From positions 1 through 63,666 of the forward strand of contig NZ_JACIZD010000013.1 of the NCBI RefSeq assembly GCF_014359565.1: a stretch of 63,666 bases of DNA, read 5' to 3'. Position numbers and translations under genes: made by a program. The notes beneath the pieces are model-generated. The model saw only the letters and a program-made list of their open reading frames with translations, had not been told where the DNA came from and searched no databases. This DNA is from Immundisolibacter sp. (GTDB lineage Bacteria > Pseudomonadota > Gammaproteobacteria > Immundisolibacterales > Immundisolibacteraceae). Shown here piece after piece: positions 43,489 through 51,898 of this stretch (positions within the stretch are counted from its first letter, which is position 1; each line of letters starts with the position of its first letter).

Positions 43489-45018
43489 TCATTCCTCACC
43501 GAGGTGATGCAGCCAGGTTTCGCTGCGCGTGCCGGTGTCCGTGAGCAGGCCGGCACGGATGTTCAGCGGCGCCCCATCGTCGTGCTCCACCGGCAGCGTC
43601 AACCGCCAGCCATCGCCCAGCGCCTGCAGGCCGGGCTCGCCACCCTTGCCGCCTTGAACGCTGATGTGCGGCTTCGGCGGCACGCTGCCGGCGCCAAGCG
43701 ATGCAAAATCAATCTGGTAGGTGCTGACGCCGTTCTGGCGAGCGACGCGCGTGGCGAGCACCCGGCCGGCTTGTTCACCCGGCTCCCGATCACCCCACCG
43801 CAGGCGGTAGCGCAGCGACAGGTGATCGCCGCCCCGCACCTTGGCCTGCGGCACGAAATAGGCCAGCACGTTCTGGTTCAAGCCGTCGCGCACCGGCAGT
43901 TCCAGCAGCTCCAGCCGGCCGGCGCCGAAACCCTTTTGGGGTTCGAGCACCACGCTCGGCTGGGCTTCGAAGGCCGCGTCCAGATCCTGGTAATGCCCGA
44001 AATCCCGGTCCCGTTGCAGCAGGCCATAGACCGTAGCCGGCGGCACCGGCAGTGACTGCTGCGCCAGCCGCGGCGGATTGGCCAGCGGACGCCACAGACG
44101 CTCCTTGCCGGCATGCACCAGCAATCCGTCTGAGCTGTGCACCTCCGGCCGGTAATCGTCCACCGGCGGGCCGTTTTCGCCGTACCAGAACATGCTCGAC
44201 AGCGGCCCCAGGCCCAGCCGGCCGACCGCATCGCGGAAAAACAGCTCGCTGTCGACCCGCGTGACAAGCTGTGTGCCGGCCGTCAGCTCGATCCGGTAGG
44301 CACCGCTGACACGCGGCGAGTCGAGCAAGGCATAGACGGTCAACCGTTTGGCGCCCGCCGCGGGCCGCGCCAGCCAGAAATCGGTAAAGACCGGGAACTC
44401 CTCGCCACTGGGCAGGCCGGTGTCGATGGCCAGCGCCCGCGACCGCACGCCGCCGGGCAGCAGCGGCGCCCCGCCGCGCATGAAGCTACCGCCCAGGAAT
44501 TCCAGCACCGGCTGCCAGCTGTCCTTGTTGCGCGCGTAGACGGTGAAACCGGCGTAACCCAGATCGCCCGGCACCCGCTGGCGATCCACCCCCGGCCCGT
44601 AGAAGAACTGCCCCGGCGCAAAAGCCAGGAGCTTGGCTTGCCCGGATTCGATCTGGCTGATCGCGACCGGCTGGCGATAGATGCTGCCCGGATGATGGAA
44701 GCGGACCGAGAACGGCAAGTCCTGGCCCGCCCACAGGGCCACGTTCGGGTCGAAGCGAATGTCCTGCCAGGCGCGATAATCAAGCTGCAGCAGCCAGTCG
44801 GGCAGCGGCGCCGGCATGGGCTGGTAGGGCGCCGCGGCACGGTCGCGCGCTTTCTGCACCACCTGCGACCAGTCGAACTCGGCGCCCTGCGCCGCCGCCA
44901 GCAGCAGCCAGCAGCCCAGCCCCACCAGCCATCGCCGACCGGTCCCCGGCGCAGCAGAAGCCCCAGGCGGCTGGGGCCGTCGCGATGGCCGCAGGTAATC
45001 AGCGAGGCGGATCGACAT
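43489..45018 (-). CDS. opgG: Periplasmic glucan biosynthesis protein OpgG/OpgD family, paralogue 1
   Basis: A 509-residue exported protein. A long N-terminus with a hydrophobic export segment (WLVGLGCWLLLAAAQG, about residues 29-44) precedes the OpgG beta-sandwich. The segments LSSMFWYGENG, YRPEVHSSDGLL, LLQRDRDFGHYQDLD and EPQKGFGAGRLELLELP match active family members (now GH186 beta-1,2-glucanases, from memory). The start overlaps paralogue 2 by 20 nt. It directly precedes the split opgH. Confidence 0.9.
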   Translation of the reverse strand: MSIRLADYLRPSRRPQPPGASAAPGTGRRWLVGLGCWLLLAAAQGAEFDWSQVVQKARDRAAAPYQPMPAPLPDWLLQLDYRAWQDIRFDPNVALWAGQDLPFSVRFHHPGSIYRQPVAISQIESGQAKLLAFAPGQFFYGPGVDRQRVPGDLGYAGFTVYARNKDSWQPVLEFLGGSFMRGGAPLLPGGVRSRALAIDTGLPSGEEFPVFTDFWLARPAAGAKRLTVYALLDSPRVSGAYRIELTAGTQLVTRVDSELFFRDAVGRLGLGPLSSMFWYGENGPPVDDYRPEVHSSDGLLVHAGKERLWRPLANPPRLAQQSLPVPPATVYGLLQRDRDFGHYQDLDAAFEAQPSVVLEPQKGFGAGRLELLELPVRDGLNQNVLAYFVPQAKVRGGDHLSLRYRLRWGDREPGEQAGRVLATRVARQNGVSTYQIDFASLGAGSVPPKPHISVQGGKGGEPGLQALGDGWRLTLPVEHDDGAPLNIRAGLLTDTGTRSETWLHHLGEE

Positions 45019-46483
45019 AGTCCCAGGTTTCGGTCAGAGGCTGGTCGGCGTGCTGCAAATAGGCGCGCAGTTGCAGCGGGGCGTCGGTGTCACGGTTGAA
45101 CTCGAACAGCAGACGCCAGCCACCCGTATGCGGGTTCGCCACCACTTGCTGGCGCTGCAGGCTGCCGCCGCGGCCGATGTCGATGACCGCCACCGGCGCC
45201 GCGCCGGGCGGCAGCCCCTGCAGGGCCGGGCCGACGAAATCCACCGCATAGCGGCGGCTGCCATTGCTCCCTGCGGCACCGCTGCGGGTGGCGATCACCC
45301 AGCCGCCGGCACGCGGCAGCGACGCGTCCGTCGACCAGTGGACGGCGTAGCCGAGCTCCATCCCCGCGCCGGGTGCCGGCTGCTGGTCTGGCACGAATCC
45401 GACCTGCACGTTGCGCACAGCGGCGCTGCCCGCCGGAGCTTCGAGCAGGCGCAGCTGGCCAGCGCCCCAGTCACCGCCCGGCACCAGCCACAGGTCCGGC
45501 TGGCGGGGATGCGGCGCGTCCGGCTCGTAGTGGCTGGCGTCGCGATCACGCTGCAACAGCCCGAACCCACGTGGCGTGTTGACCAGAAAACTATAGGCGC
45601 TCGGCTGGGGTGGATTGTCGAGCGGCCGCCACAACCAGCCGCCAGCGGCGGTGTGGATGGCCAGGCCGTCCACGCTGTGCACCTCGGCCTGCAGCGGCAA
45701 CACACGCCCCGGTCGATGCTCCCCCTGCACGAAACTGCCCGCCAGCGGCGCCAGCAGCAGTTTGCCGGCGCCCTCGCGCGGATACAGCGCCACCTGCACG
45801 TCGGCGCGACTGGCAACGCCCGGCACCAGGTCGATCTGGAACGCAGCCGCCAACGCCGGCGAATCGGCCAGCGCATACAGCCGCAGCTGACGGGCGCCGG
45901 CCGCCGGGCGCACCAGCCAGAACTCGCGAAACGGCACCGGCTGCGCCCGACCGTCGTTATCGATCACCCCGACCGCGAGTGCGGCCGCACCGAACAGCGA
46001 ACCGGCGCCGACCAGCTGCCAGGCATCGCCCTCGAAGCGCGCCAGATCCTCGCGTTTGCCATCCCCGGGGAGCGGATACAGCAGGCGAAAGCCGCAAAAA
46101 CCCGTCGCGGCAGGCCCCGCCTCCGGCAGGCCGGCGGCCGACCAGTCGAACAGTTCCGGCCGGTAATCGAAGCGCTCGATACCGCTGGCCTGGATGGAAC
46201 TGAACAGCGTCGGCGCGCAGCCGGCGCGCGGCGCCAGCGGCAGCGGCACGAAGCGCGACGCCATCGACCACGGCGCGTAGCGGACCTTGAGCGGCGCCGC
46301 ATCCCGGCGCGCGGGATCGATCTGCGCCAGGACAGCGTCGGCCTCCGGCGGTGGGCTGTACGCAGCCGCCGCCTGCTGCCGGGCGCGCGCTTTCAGGGCG
46401 TCGAAATCAAAGTCCTTGCCAGTCGCGCTGGCGGCGCCGGCGCACACGACCAGCAGCAAGCCCAGGCTGCGCCAGTTCAGCAT
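44999..46483 (-). CDS. Divergent OpgG/OpgD paralogue 2
   Basis: A 494-residue exported protein (signal LGLLLVVCAGAASA-TG) with the OpgG fold. It departs from its neighbours at otherwise conserved places. SMFWYGEN is replaced by GSFVQGEH, YRPEVH by LQAEVH, and HYQDLD by HYEPDA. RGFGLLQRDRD remains. It may have lost hydrolase activity or changed specificity. It overlaps opgD by a few bases and paralogue 1 by 20 nt, so all three are made from one message. Confidence 0.85.
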   Translation of the reverse strand: MLNWRSLGLLLVVCAGAASATGKDFDFDALKARARQQAAAAYSPPPEADAVLAQIDPARRDAAPLKVRYAPWSMASRFVPLPLAPRAGCAPTLFSSIQASGIERFDYRPELFDWSAAGLPEAGPAATGFCGFRLLYPLPGDGKREDLARFEGDAWQLVGAGSLFGAAALAVGVIDNDGRAQPVPFREFWLVRPAAGARQLRLYALADSPALAAAFQIDLVPGVASRADVQVALYPREGAGKLLLAPLAGSFVQGEHRPGRVLPLQAEVHSVDGLAIHTAAGGWLWRPLDNPPQPSAYSFLVNTPRGFGLLQRDRDASHYEPDAPHPRQPDLWLVPGGDWGAGQLRLLEAPAGSAAVRNVQVGFVPDQQPAPGAGMELGYAVHWSTDASLPRAGGWVIATRSGAAGSNGSRRYAVDFVGPALQGLPPGAAPVAVIDIGRGGSLQRQQVVANPHTGGWRLLFEFNRDTDAPLQLRAYLQHADQPLTETWDYVDPPR

Positions 46484-48054
46484 GCGGCTGCCGCGATGTA
46501 CTGGTAGAGCCAGGTTTCGGTCAGAGTCTTGTCGCCCAGGCGCACGTAGCAGCGCAGCTCCACCGGCTCGGCGCCTTCCACGTACAGGTCAAACGAGGCC
46601 CGCCAGCGATCGGTACCGACCACCTTGAGCACGTGCGCGTTGTCCACTCGTCCGCGCGAGGCGGTCACCATCGGCGTCAGGTCGAAGCGCTGCTCGAGTG
46701 CCGCCAGCGGCCCGCCGGAGAAATCGATGACGAACTTCATCCCCGGAGCCTGCTGTGCGGCCTGCTGGGCGGTGATGCCGGGAATGCCGTGGCGACCGCG
46801 CCAGGTGTGGCGCACACGCCCGACCTCGGGGATGAACGGCTCGTCATCACCCCAGTACAGGCGGTAGTCGAAGGTCCAGGCGCCGCCACTGCGCACCGGC
46901 TCCTTGGGCGTCCAGTAGGCGACCAGGTTGTCGTGGATCTCGTCGTCGGTCGGGATTTCGACCAGCTGCACCGCGCCCTCGCCCCAGTCACCCAGTGGCT
47001 GCACCCACACCGAGGGACGACGGTCGTAGAAGGCGCCGTCGTCCTGGTAGTTCTCGAAATTGCGATCCCGCTGCGACAGGCCGAAACCGCGCGGGTTGAA
47101 GTCCACGAACGACGAGGTCATCACCACTGGCGGGTTCTCGATCACCCGCCACAGCCGCTCGCCGGCCCCGGTCCACAGCGCCAGGCCGTCGGAGTCGTGG
47201 ATTTCCGGCCGCCAGTCGGCGCTGCGTCGACGGTTGTTCTCGCCGTACCAGAACATGCTGGTCAGCGGCGCCACGCCCAGACGGCCGATGTCCTGGCGCG
47301 CGAACAGCTCCGCATGCACCTCGGTCAGCACCGGCTTGGCGCGCGTGCACACGAAGCGATACACGCCGGTCAGGCTGGGCCCATCGAGCAGGGCGTACAG
47401 CGTGATGCGGTCCCCGACCGGGCGTTCCAGATAGAAGGCGGTGAAATCCGGAAACTCCTCCGGCTGCGGCATGGCGGTGTCGATGGCGATGCCGCGCGCC
47501 GACAGGCCGTACTGGCCCTGCACGCCGCAGGTGCGGAAATAGGACGCGCCCTGAAACGCCAGCCAGTCGGTCTTGGCCGGCGCCGGGTCCATCACCCGGA
47601 AACCGGCAAAGCCGCCGTGGCCGGCCATTTTCTTCGCCAGTCCCGGCGTGCCGTAGTCGAACAGGTCGGTCGAGAACGGCACCTCGCGCGCCTCGTCACC
47701 CTCCACCAGATGGATGCGCACCGGCTTCTGGGCAAAGCGGTGCGGGTGGAACAGCTGCACGCCGAAGGGCGACGGCGGCTCGTTCCACAGCGTCTGCTCG
47801 GGCTTGAAACGGATTTTCTGGATGGTGTCGAAGTCGATCGTGTACAGCAGCTGGGTATCCGGAATCGTCGGCGCGACATACGGCCGGGCGGCCAGTTGGC
47901 GGGCCTGTTCGCGCAGTGTGTCCATGCTGAACTTGCGCTTTGGCCCCAGGCTTGCGCGGGCCAGCGCATGGGCCGGGTACAGGCCGGCCAGCGCCAGCAG
48001 GCCGCCGGCACTCATGAATTTCAGCAGGTCGCGACGCGTGCTGCGCAGCGGCAT
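46477..48054 (-). CDS. opgD: Tat-exported OpgD-type glucan protein, paralogue 3
   Basis: A 525-residue protein with a twin-arginine signal (STRRDLLKFMSAGGLLALAG), the feature that distinguishes OpgD from Sec-exported OpgG. The family segments LTSMFWYGENNRRRSADWRP, EIHDSDGLAL, GLSQRDRNFENYQDDGAFYD and PLGDWGEGAVQLVEIP are intact. OpgD sets the chain length of periplasmic glucans. It is the first gene of a four- to five-gene operon ending with opgH. Confidence 0.92.
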   Translation of the reverse strand: MPLRSTRRDLLKFMSAGGLLALAGLYPAHALARASLGPKRKFSMDTLREQARQLAARPYVAPTIPDTQLLYTIDFDTIQKIRFKPEQTLWNEPPSPFGVQLFHPHRFAQKPVRIHLVEGDEAREVPFSTDLFDYGTPGLAKKMAGHGGFAGFRVMDPAPAKTDWLAFQGASYFRTCGVQGQYGLSARGIAIDTAMPQPEEFPDFTAFYLERPVGDRITLYALLDGPSLTGVYRFVCTRAKPVLTEVHAELFARQDIGRLGVAPLTSMFWYGENNRRRSADWRPEIHDSDGLALWTGAGERLWRVIENPPVVMTSSFVDFNPRGFGLSQRDRNFENYQDDGAFYDRRPSVWVQPLGDWGEGAVQLVEIPTDDEIHDNLVAYWTPKEPVRSGGAWTFDYRLYWGDDEPFIPEVGRVRHTWRGRHGIPGITAQQAAQQAPGMKFVIDFSGGPLAALEQRFDLTPMVTASRGRVDNAHVLKVVGTDRWRASFDLYVEGAEPVELRCYVRLGDKTLTETWLYQYIAAAAC

Positions 48055-48107
48055 ACGGTTGCTACTCCAAAGGGTGGCGGGCTGGTGCTGACCGCGGTGC
48101 GGATACT

Positions 48108-48122
48108 TAACCGACCGTTCGG
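48108..48122. promoter_or_regulatory. Possible TetR-type operator upstream of opgD
   Basis: TAACCGACCGTTCGG has CCGA/TCGG arms and resembles the TAACGGCCGTTC site in the Rieske promoter at 33354. It lies in the 244-bp divergent gap between opgD and the transsulfuration gene, about 54 bp upstream of the opgD ATG. No TetR gene is in the window. Confidence 0.25.
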
Positions 48123-48298
48123 CGCGCGAGGGATGCCGTCAAGGCGGGCGGAATTCTACTTGGGAGACGGCGCGGCCACATGGCGGCAGTAAAATAATGG
48201 CTGTGCCACGGGCCTGCCAACAGCCGCATGTCGGCAGCGGCCGATCCGCGGCGCGGGCTTGCTAGACTGTCGCGCCCTCAAACGCCTGCCAGACCGTC

Positions 48299-49465
48299 AT
48301 GAAGCGCCACATTCCGCTCGAAACCCTCCAGTTCGCCACCCGCTGCGTACACGGCGGCGTCTACAAGGACCCGCTGTACAACTCGGTAGTGACGCCCATC
48401 TACCCGTCCTCCACGTTCTATTTCGAGGGACCGCGGCAGACCTCCGGCTACGACTACACGCGCACCAAAAATCCCACCCGCGACGCGCTGGAAGAAAACC
48501 TGGCGAGCCTGGAAGGCGGCGCCGGTGCCACCGCCGTGGCCACCGGCATGGCGGCCATCACGACCACCTTGCACCTGCTGCCGGCCGGCGCGCACGTGAT
48601 CGCCGGCAACGACATCTACGGCGGCACCTACCGCCTGTTCGCGAATGTGCTGCCGGCGCGCGGCCTGCGCTTCACGCTGGTCGACATGGGCGATCTGGAC
48701 GCGGTCGCCTCGGCCATCGAGCCGGACACGGCCCTGATCTGGATCGAGACCCCCAGCAACCCGCTGCTGCGCCTGACCGACATCGCCGCCGTGTGCGCCC
48801 TGACCCGCGAGCGCGGCATCCTCAGCTGCGCCGACAACACCTTCCTGAGCCCCTACCTGCAGCGGCCGCTGGAACTGGGCGCCGATCTGGTGGTGCATTC
48901 GACCACCAAGTACCTGAACGGCCACAGCGATGTGGTCGGTGGCGCCATCGTGTCCGCCACGCCGGAGCTGGCGGCAAGAGTCGCCGCCACCGCCAATGCC
49001 CTTGGCACCACCTGCTCGCCGTTCGACGCCTGGCTGGTGCTGCGCGGCGTCAAGACCCTGCCGCTGCGCATGCAGGCGCACGAGAAGAACGCCACGGCGC
49101 TGGCGCAGTTCCTGGATGCACACCCGCTGGTCGAGCACGTCTACTACCCGGGCCTGCCCGCTCACCCGCAGCACGCCCTGGCCAAGAGCCAGCAGCGCGG
49201 CTTCGGCGCCATGCTCAGCTTCGACCTCAAGGGCGGCGAGGACGCCGTGTTCGGCCTGGTCGAGCGCCTGAAGCTGTACGCCTTCGCCGAGTCGCTGGGC
49301 GGCGTCGAGAGCCTCATCGAACACCCGGCCAGCATGAGCCACGCGGCCATGAGCCCCGAGGCGCAGGCGGCCGCCGGCATCGGCCCCGGCCTGGTGCGCG
49401 TGTCGGTGGGCATCGAGGACAGCCGGGATCTGGTGGCCGACATGGCGCAGGCGCTGTCCGGCTGA
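48299..49465 (+). CDS. Cys/Met metabolism PLP-dependent enzyme (cystathionine gamma-synthase/lyase family)
   Basis: A 388-residue fold-type I PLP enzyme. The cofactor Lys lies in VHSTTKYLNGHSDVVGG. GYDYTRTKNPTR and AEsLGGVESLIEHPASMSH-type segments are typical of this family. It is either a cystathionine gamma-synthase, a gamma-lyase or an O-succinylhomoserine sulfhydrylase, which I cannot separate by eye. It stands alone, divergent from the Opg operon. Confidence 0.88.
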   Translation: MKRHIPLETLQFATRCVHGGVYKDPLYNSVVTPIYPSSTFYFEGPRQTSGYDYTRTKNPTRDALEENLASLEGGAGATAVATGMAAITTTLHLLPAGAHVIAGNDIYGGTYRLFANVLPARGLRFTLVDMGDLDAVASAIEPDTALIWIETPSNPLLRLTDIAAVCALTRERGILSCADNTFLSPYLQRPLELGADLVVHSTTKYLNGHSDVVGGAIVSATPELAARVAATANALGTTCSPFDAWLVLRGVKTLPLRMQAHEKNATALAQFLDAHPLVEHVYYPGLPAHPQHALAKSQQRGFGAMLSFDLKGGEDAVFGLVERLKLYAFAESLGGVESLIEHPASMSHAAMSPEAQAAAGIGPGLVRVSVGIEDSRDLVADMAQALSG

Positions 49466-49503
49466 CGCGGACCGCGGGCGCTGCATGAGGCAAACGCGCC
49501 CAC

Positions 49504-49537
49504 AAAAAAGCGCCGCCATCCTCGCGAAGACGGCGCC
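49504..49537 (-). terminator. Terminator after the ThDP-enzyme gene
   Basis: On the minus strand a GCGCCG/CGGCGC stem with a loop of about 14 nt is followed by six T. It lies 20-50 bp after the stop at 49558 and also sits between the two convergent genes, so it may serve both. Confidence 0.75.
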
Positions 49538-49557
49538 CTGTTTCAAACCATTACCGC

Positions 49558-51321
49558 CTACAGGCGCTTGACGTGCGCCACCAGCAGCGCCGAGCGGCCT
49601 TCTTCGCGCACCGCCTTGACGCAGCGGGCAATGGCAGCCGGCAGGTCGTCCGGATTGATCACGTCCTCGCCGTGGCCGCCGGCAGCTTCGCAGACCTTCT
49701 GGAACTGGTAGGCCGGGTTCAGGCGCGCCTGGAACTCGTCCGTGTCGCGCGACACGCCGTCCGGGTGGACCTTGATGGTGCACTCCTTGACCGCCGACCA
49801 GCCGCCGTTCTCGAACACCACGGTGAAGATCGGCAGATTGTGCTCGCGCGCCACCTCGTAGGTGGAGCTCGGGTTGCCGAAGTAGAAGCTGCCGTCACCG
49901 GACAGGTGCAGCACCATCGCATCTGGCTTGGCCAGCTTGACGCCCAGCGCCGCGCCGGGGCTGTAGCCCAGGCCACCACCGCCCAGACCCAGCACGGTGC
50001 CAGGCTTGGTGCGCAGCACCTGCATGCCGACCGAGGGCTCGTTCATCACCGCCTCGCTGACCAGGATGTCGTCCTCGCGCAGCACCTTGTTCAGCTCCGC
50101 GCACAGGTAGGCGGGATTGATCAGGCCCGGCGTGCCCTTGTCCTTGGCCAGGTTCTGGATGTAGGCCACCGCTTCCTGGCGCTGCTTGGCGAAACCTTCC
50201 AGGCGCGCCTTGGCACGCGCGCGGTGGGCATCGGTGAGCTTGCCTCTGACGATCTCGATCAGGCGCGTCAGGGCCAGGTAGCTGTCCGCCTGAACCTTCA
50301 GGTGGCCGGGGAAGCCCCACATCGGAATGTCGTTCTTGATCGGGTCGATGTCGATGTGCGCCCAGAAGGTATTCGGATTCGGGCTGGCCTCCTTGGGCAT
50401 CCACGGCAGGTCGGTGTCGACCATCAGACCGAAATCGACCTTCGGCAGGTGCGGCTCGGACAGGTTGCCCAGGAACACCGGCGAGGCTTTGGAGATGTTC
50501 AGCACCTGCGGGTAGGACTCGATCACGCCCATGCCGACCAGCTGCCCCAGTTCGTCCAGCAGCGCGGGAGTCTTGATGTTGCGCCCGGCGAAGCTGGTGA
50601 TCAGCAGCGGATACTCGGCCGCCAGCAGGCGGTCGGCGATCTGCGTGAGCGGTGCGTCGTCGACGCCGGTGAAGCGCAGCGGGCCGTAGGCATCAACCGG
50701 GAAGGAGGCCACCTGCTGCGGCTCCCAGGTCTGGGCCAGGATTTCGCGCGGCAGGGTCATGTAGACCGGGCCCGGCGGGTCGCTCTCGGCCATGCTGAAG
50801 GCACGGCGCATGGCTTCCTTGACGATGATGCCGGTCGGCAGCTGGTATTCCCACTTCACGTAATTGCGCACGATCCCCTTCATGTCGTAGGGATCCTGGA
50901 TGAAGTGCACGTAGGTGTCGCGGGTGCCCAGCAGCTCGCCGCGGATGGTCACCGGCGCGGTACCGGCCATCAGCACCAGCGGCACGCGGGAACGGAACGC
51001 GTTGTGCAGGCCCATGGCGGCGTTGGCGGTGCCGGCATCCACATGCACCAGCACGGCCTGCGCCCGGCCGGTGGCACGGTAATAGCCGATCGCCATGTGC
51101 ACGGCGGTGTTCTCGTGCGGGCACAGGATGACTTTGGGGTATTTGCGGCCTTCCTGGCGCCACTGCGCCATGGTTTCGATGATCGGCGCGTGGTCGGTAC
51201 CCATGTTGCAGAACAGGTAATCGACGCCGATCTCGTTCATCGCCTCCAGCCAGTAGGAGGCGGTCATGTTCTGCGGCGACTGGTCGCGCTGCGGGGCGAC
51301 GGATTTGGCGGTCACGGACAT
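49558..51321 (-). CDS. Thiamine-diphosphate-dependent enzyme (acetolactate synthase-like)
   Basis: A 587-residue three-domain ThDP enzyme. The catalytic Glu is Glu70 in CPHENTAVHMAIGYYRATGR. The ThDP/Mg motif is GDGSFYFGNPSSTYEVAREH and ends in VVFENGG in place of NN. YLFCNMGTDHAPIIE is the N-terminal segment. The family includes acetolactate synthases, benzoylformate decarboxylase and oxalyl-CoA decarboxylase, and the substrate is not evident. It lies 31 bp downstream of an oxygenase beta subunit, so a decarboxylase or lyase acting on an oxygenase product is plausible. Confidence 0.85.
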   Translation of the reverse strand: MSVTAKSVAPQRDQSPQNMTASYWLEAMNEIGVDYLFCNMGTDHAPIIETMAQWRQEGRKYPKVILCPHENTAVHMAIGYYRATGRAQAVLVHVDAGTANAAMGLHNAFRSRVPLVLMAGTAPVTIRGELLGTRDTYVHFIQDPYDMKGIVRNYVKWEYQLPTGIIVKEAMRRAFSMAESDPPGPVYMTLPREILAQTWEPQQVASFPVDAYGPLRFTGVDDAPLTQIADRLLAAEYPLLITSFAGRNIKTPALLDELGQLVGMGVIESYPQVLNISKASPVFLGNLSEPHLPKVDFGLMVDTDLPWMPKEASPNPNTFWAHIDIDPIKNDIPMWGFPGHLKVQADSYLALTRLIEIVRGKLTDAHRARAKARLEGFAKQRQEAVAYIQNLAKDKGTPGLINPAYLCAELNKVLREDDILVSEAVMNEPSVGMQVLRTKPGTVLGLGGGGLGYSPGAALGVKLAKPDAMVLHLSGDGSFYFGNPSSTYEVAREHNLPIFTVVFENGGWSAVKECTIKVHPDGVSRDTDEFQARLNPAYQFQKVCEAAGGHGEDVINPDDLPAAIARCVKAVREEGRSALLVAHVKRL

Positions 51322-51352
51322 TGCAATGGCTCCTGATGAATCGGGTCGGCGG

Positions 51353-51856
51353 TCAGATGTTGTAGATATCGAGCATGGTCGGCACGTAATCGTTCTTCAG
51401 GACGATGTACTTGCGGGCAATCTTCCAGCCGTCCGCGCTCATGCGCAGGCTGTGCCGGTAATCGCCAAAAAACACTTCGCTGGCGTTCAGCTTGTGGAAA
51501 AAGCAGTGCGCGGTCCAGGTGGACAGCACGGTCATGCTGTCGGCGGTCACGTCCTCGACCAGGATGTTGTGCACCGCGTGGGTGGTGCGCGGCAGCGGCG
51601 TGCTGGCGATGGACTGGCCGGAGCGGATGCGCCAGATGCGGTCCTCCAGGCCAGCGCGGGTGCCGTAGTAGATCAGCGAGATCTCGCGCTTCGGGTTGGC
51701 GGTCAGCGCGTGCTCGCCCTTCCAGGCCGGCAACCAGTACTCGCAGTCCTCGGTGAACAGGCCCAGCCACTCGTCCCAGCGCTGGGCGTCGACATACATG
51801 GCTTCTCGATACAGCACCTGGCTGGCTTCGGCCAGTGCCCTGACTAAATCGGTCAC
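51353..51856 (-). CDS. Ring-hydroxylating oxygenase beta subunit (cluster 2)
   Basis: A 167-residue SnoaL-fold subunit with a GTG start. AQRWDEWLGLFTEDCEYWLP, STPLPRTTHAVHNILVEDV and GWKIARKYIVLKND are the usual markers. It is the only beta subunit for the two alpha subunits upstream. It is 31 bp ahead of the ThDP gene and 42 bp behind the nearer alpha gene. Confidence 0.92.
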   Translation of the reverse strand: MTDLVRALAEASQVLYREAMYVDAQRWDEWLGLFTEDCEYWLPAWKGEHALTANPKREISLIYYGTRAGLEDRIWRIRSGQSIASTPLPRTTHAVHNILVEDVTADSMTVLSTWTAHCFFHKLNASEVFFGDYRHSLRMSADGWKIARKYIVLKNDYVPTMLDIYNI

Positions 51857-51898
51857 GCTGATCCCCTCGCAAATGAAGTTATTGATGGCACCGTGGCC

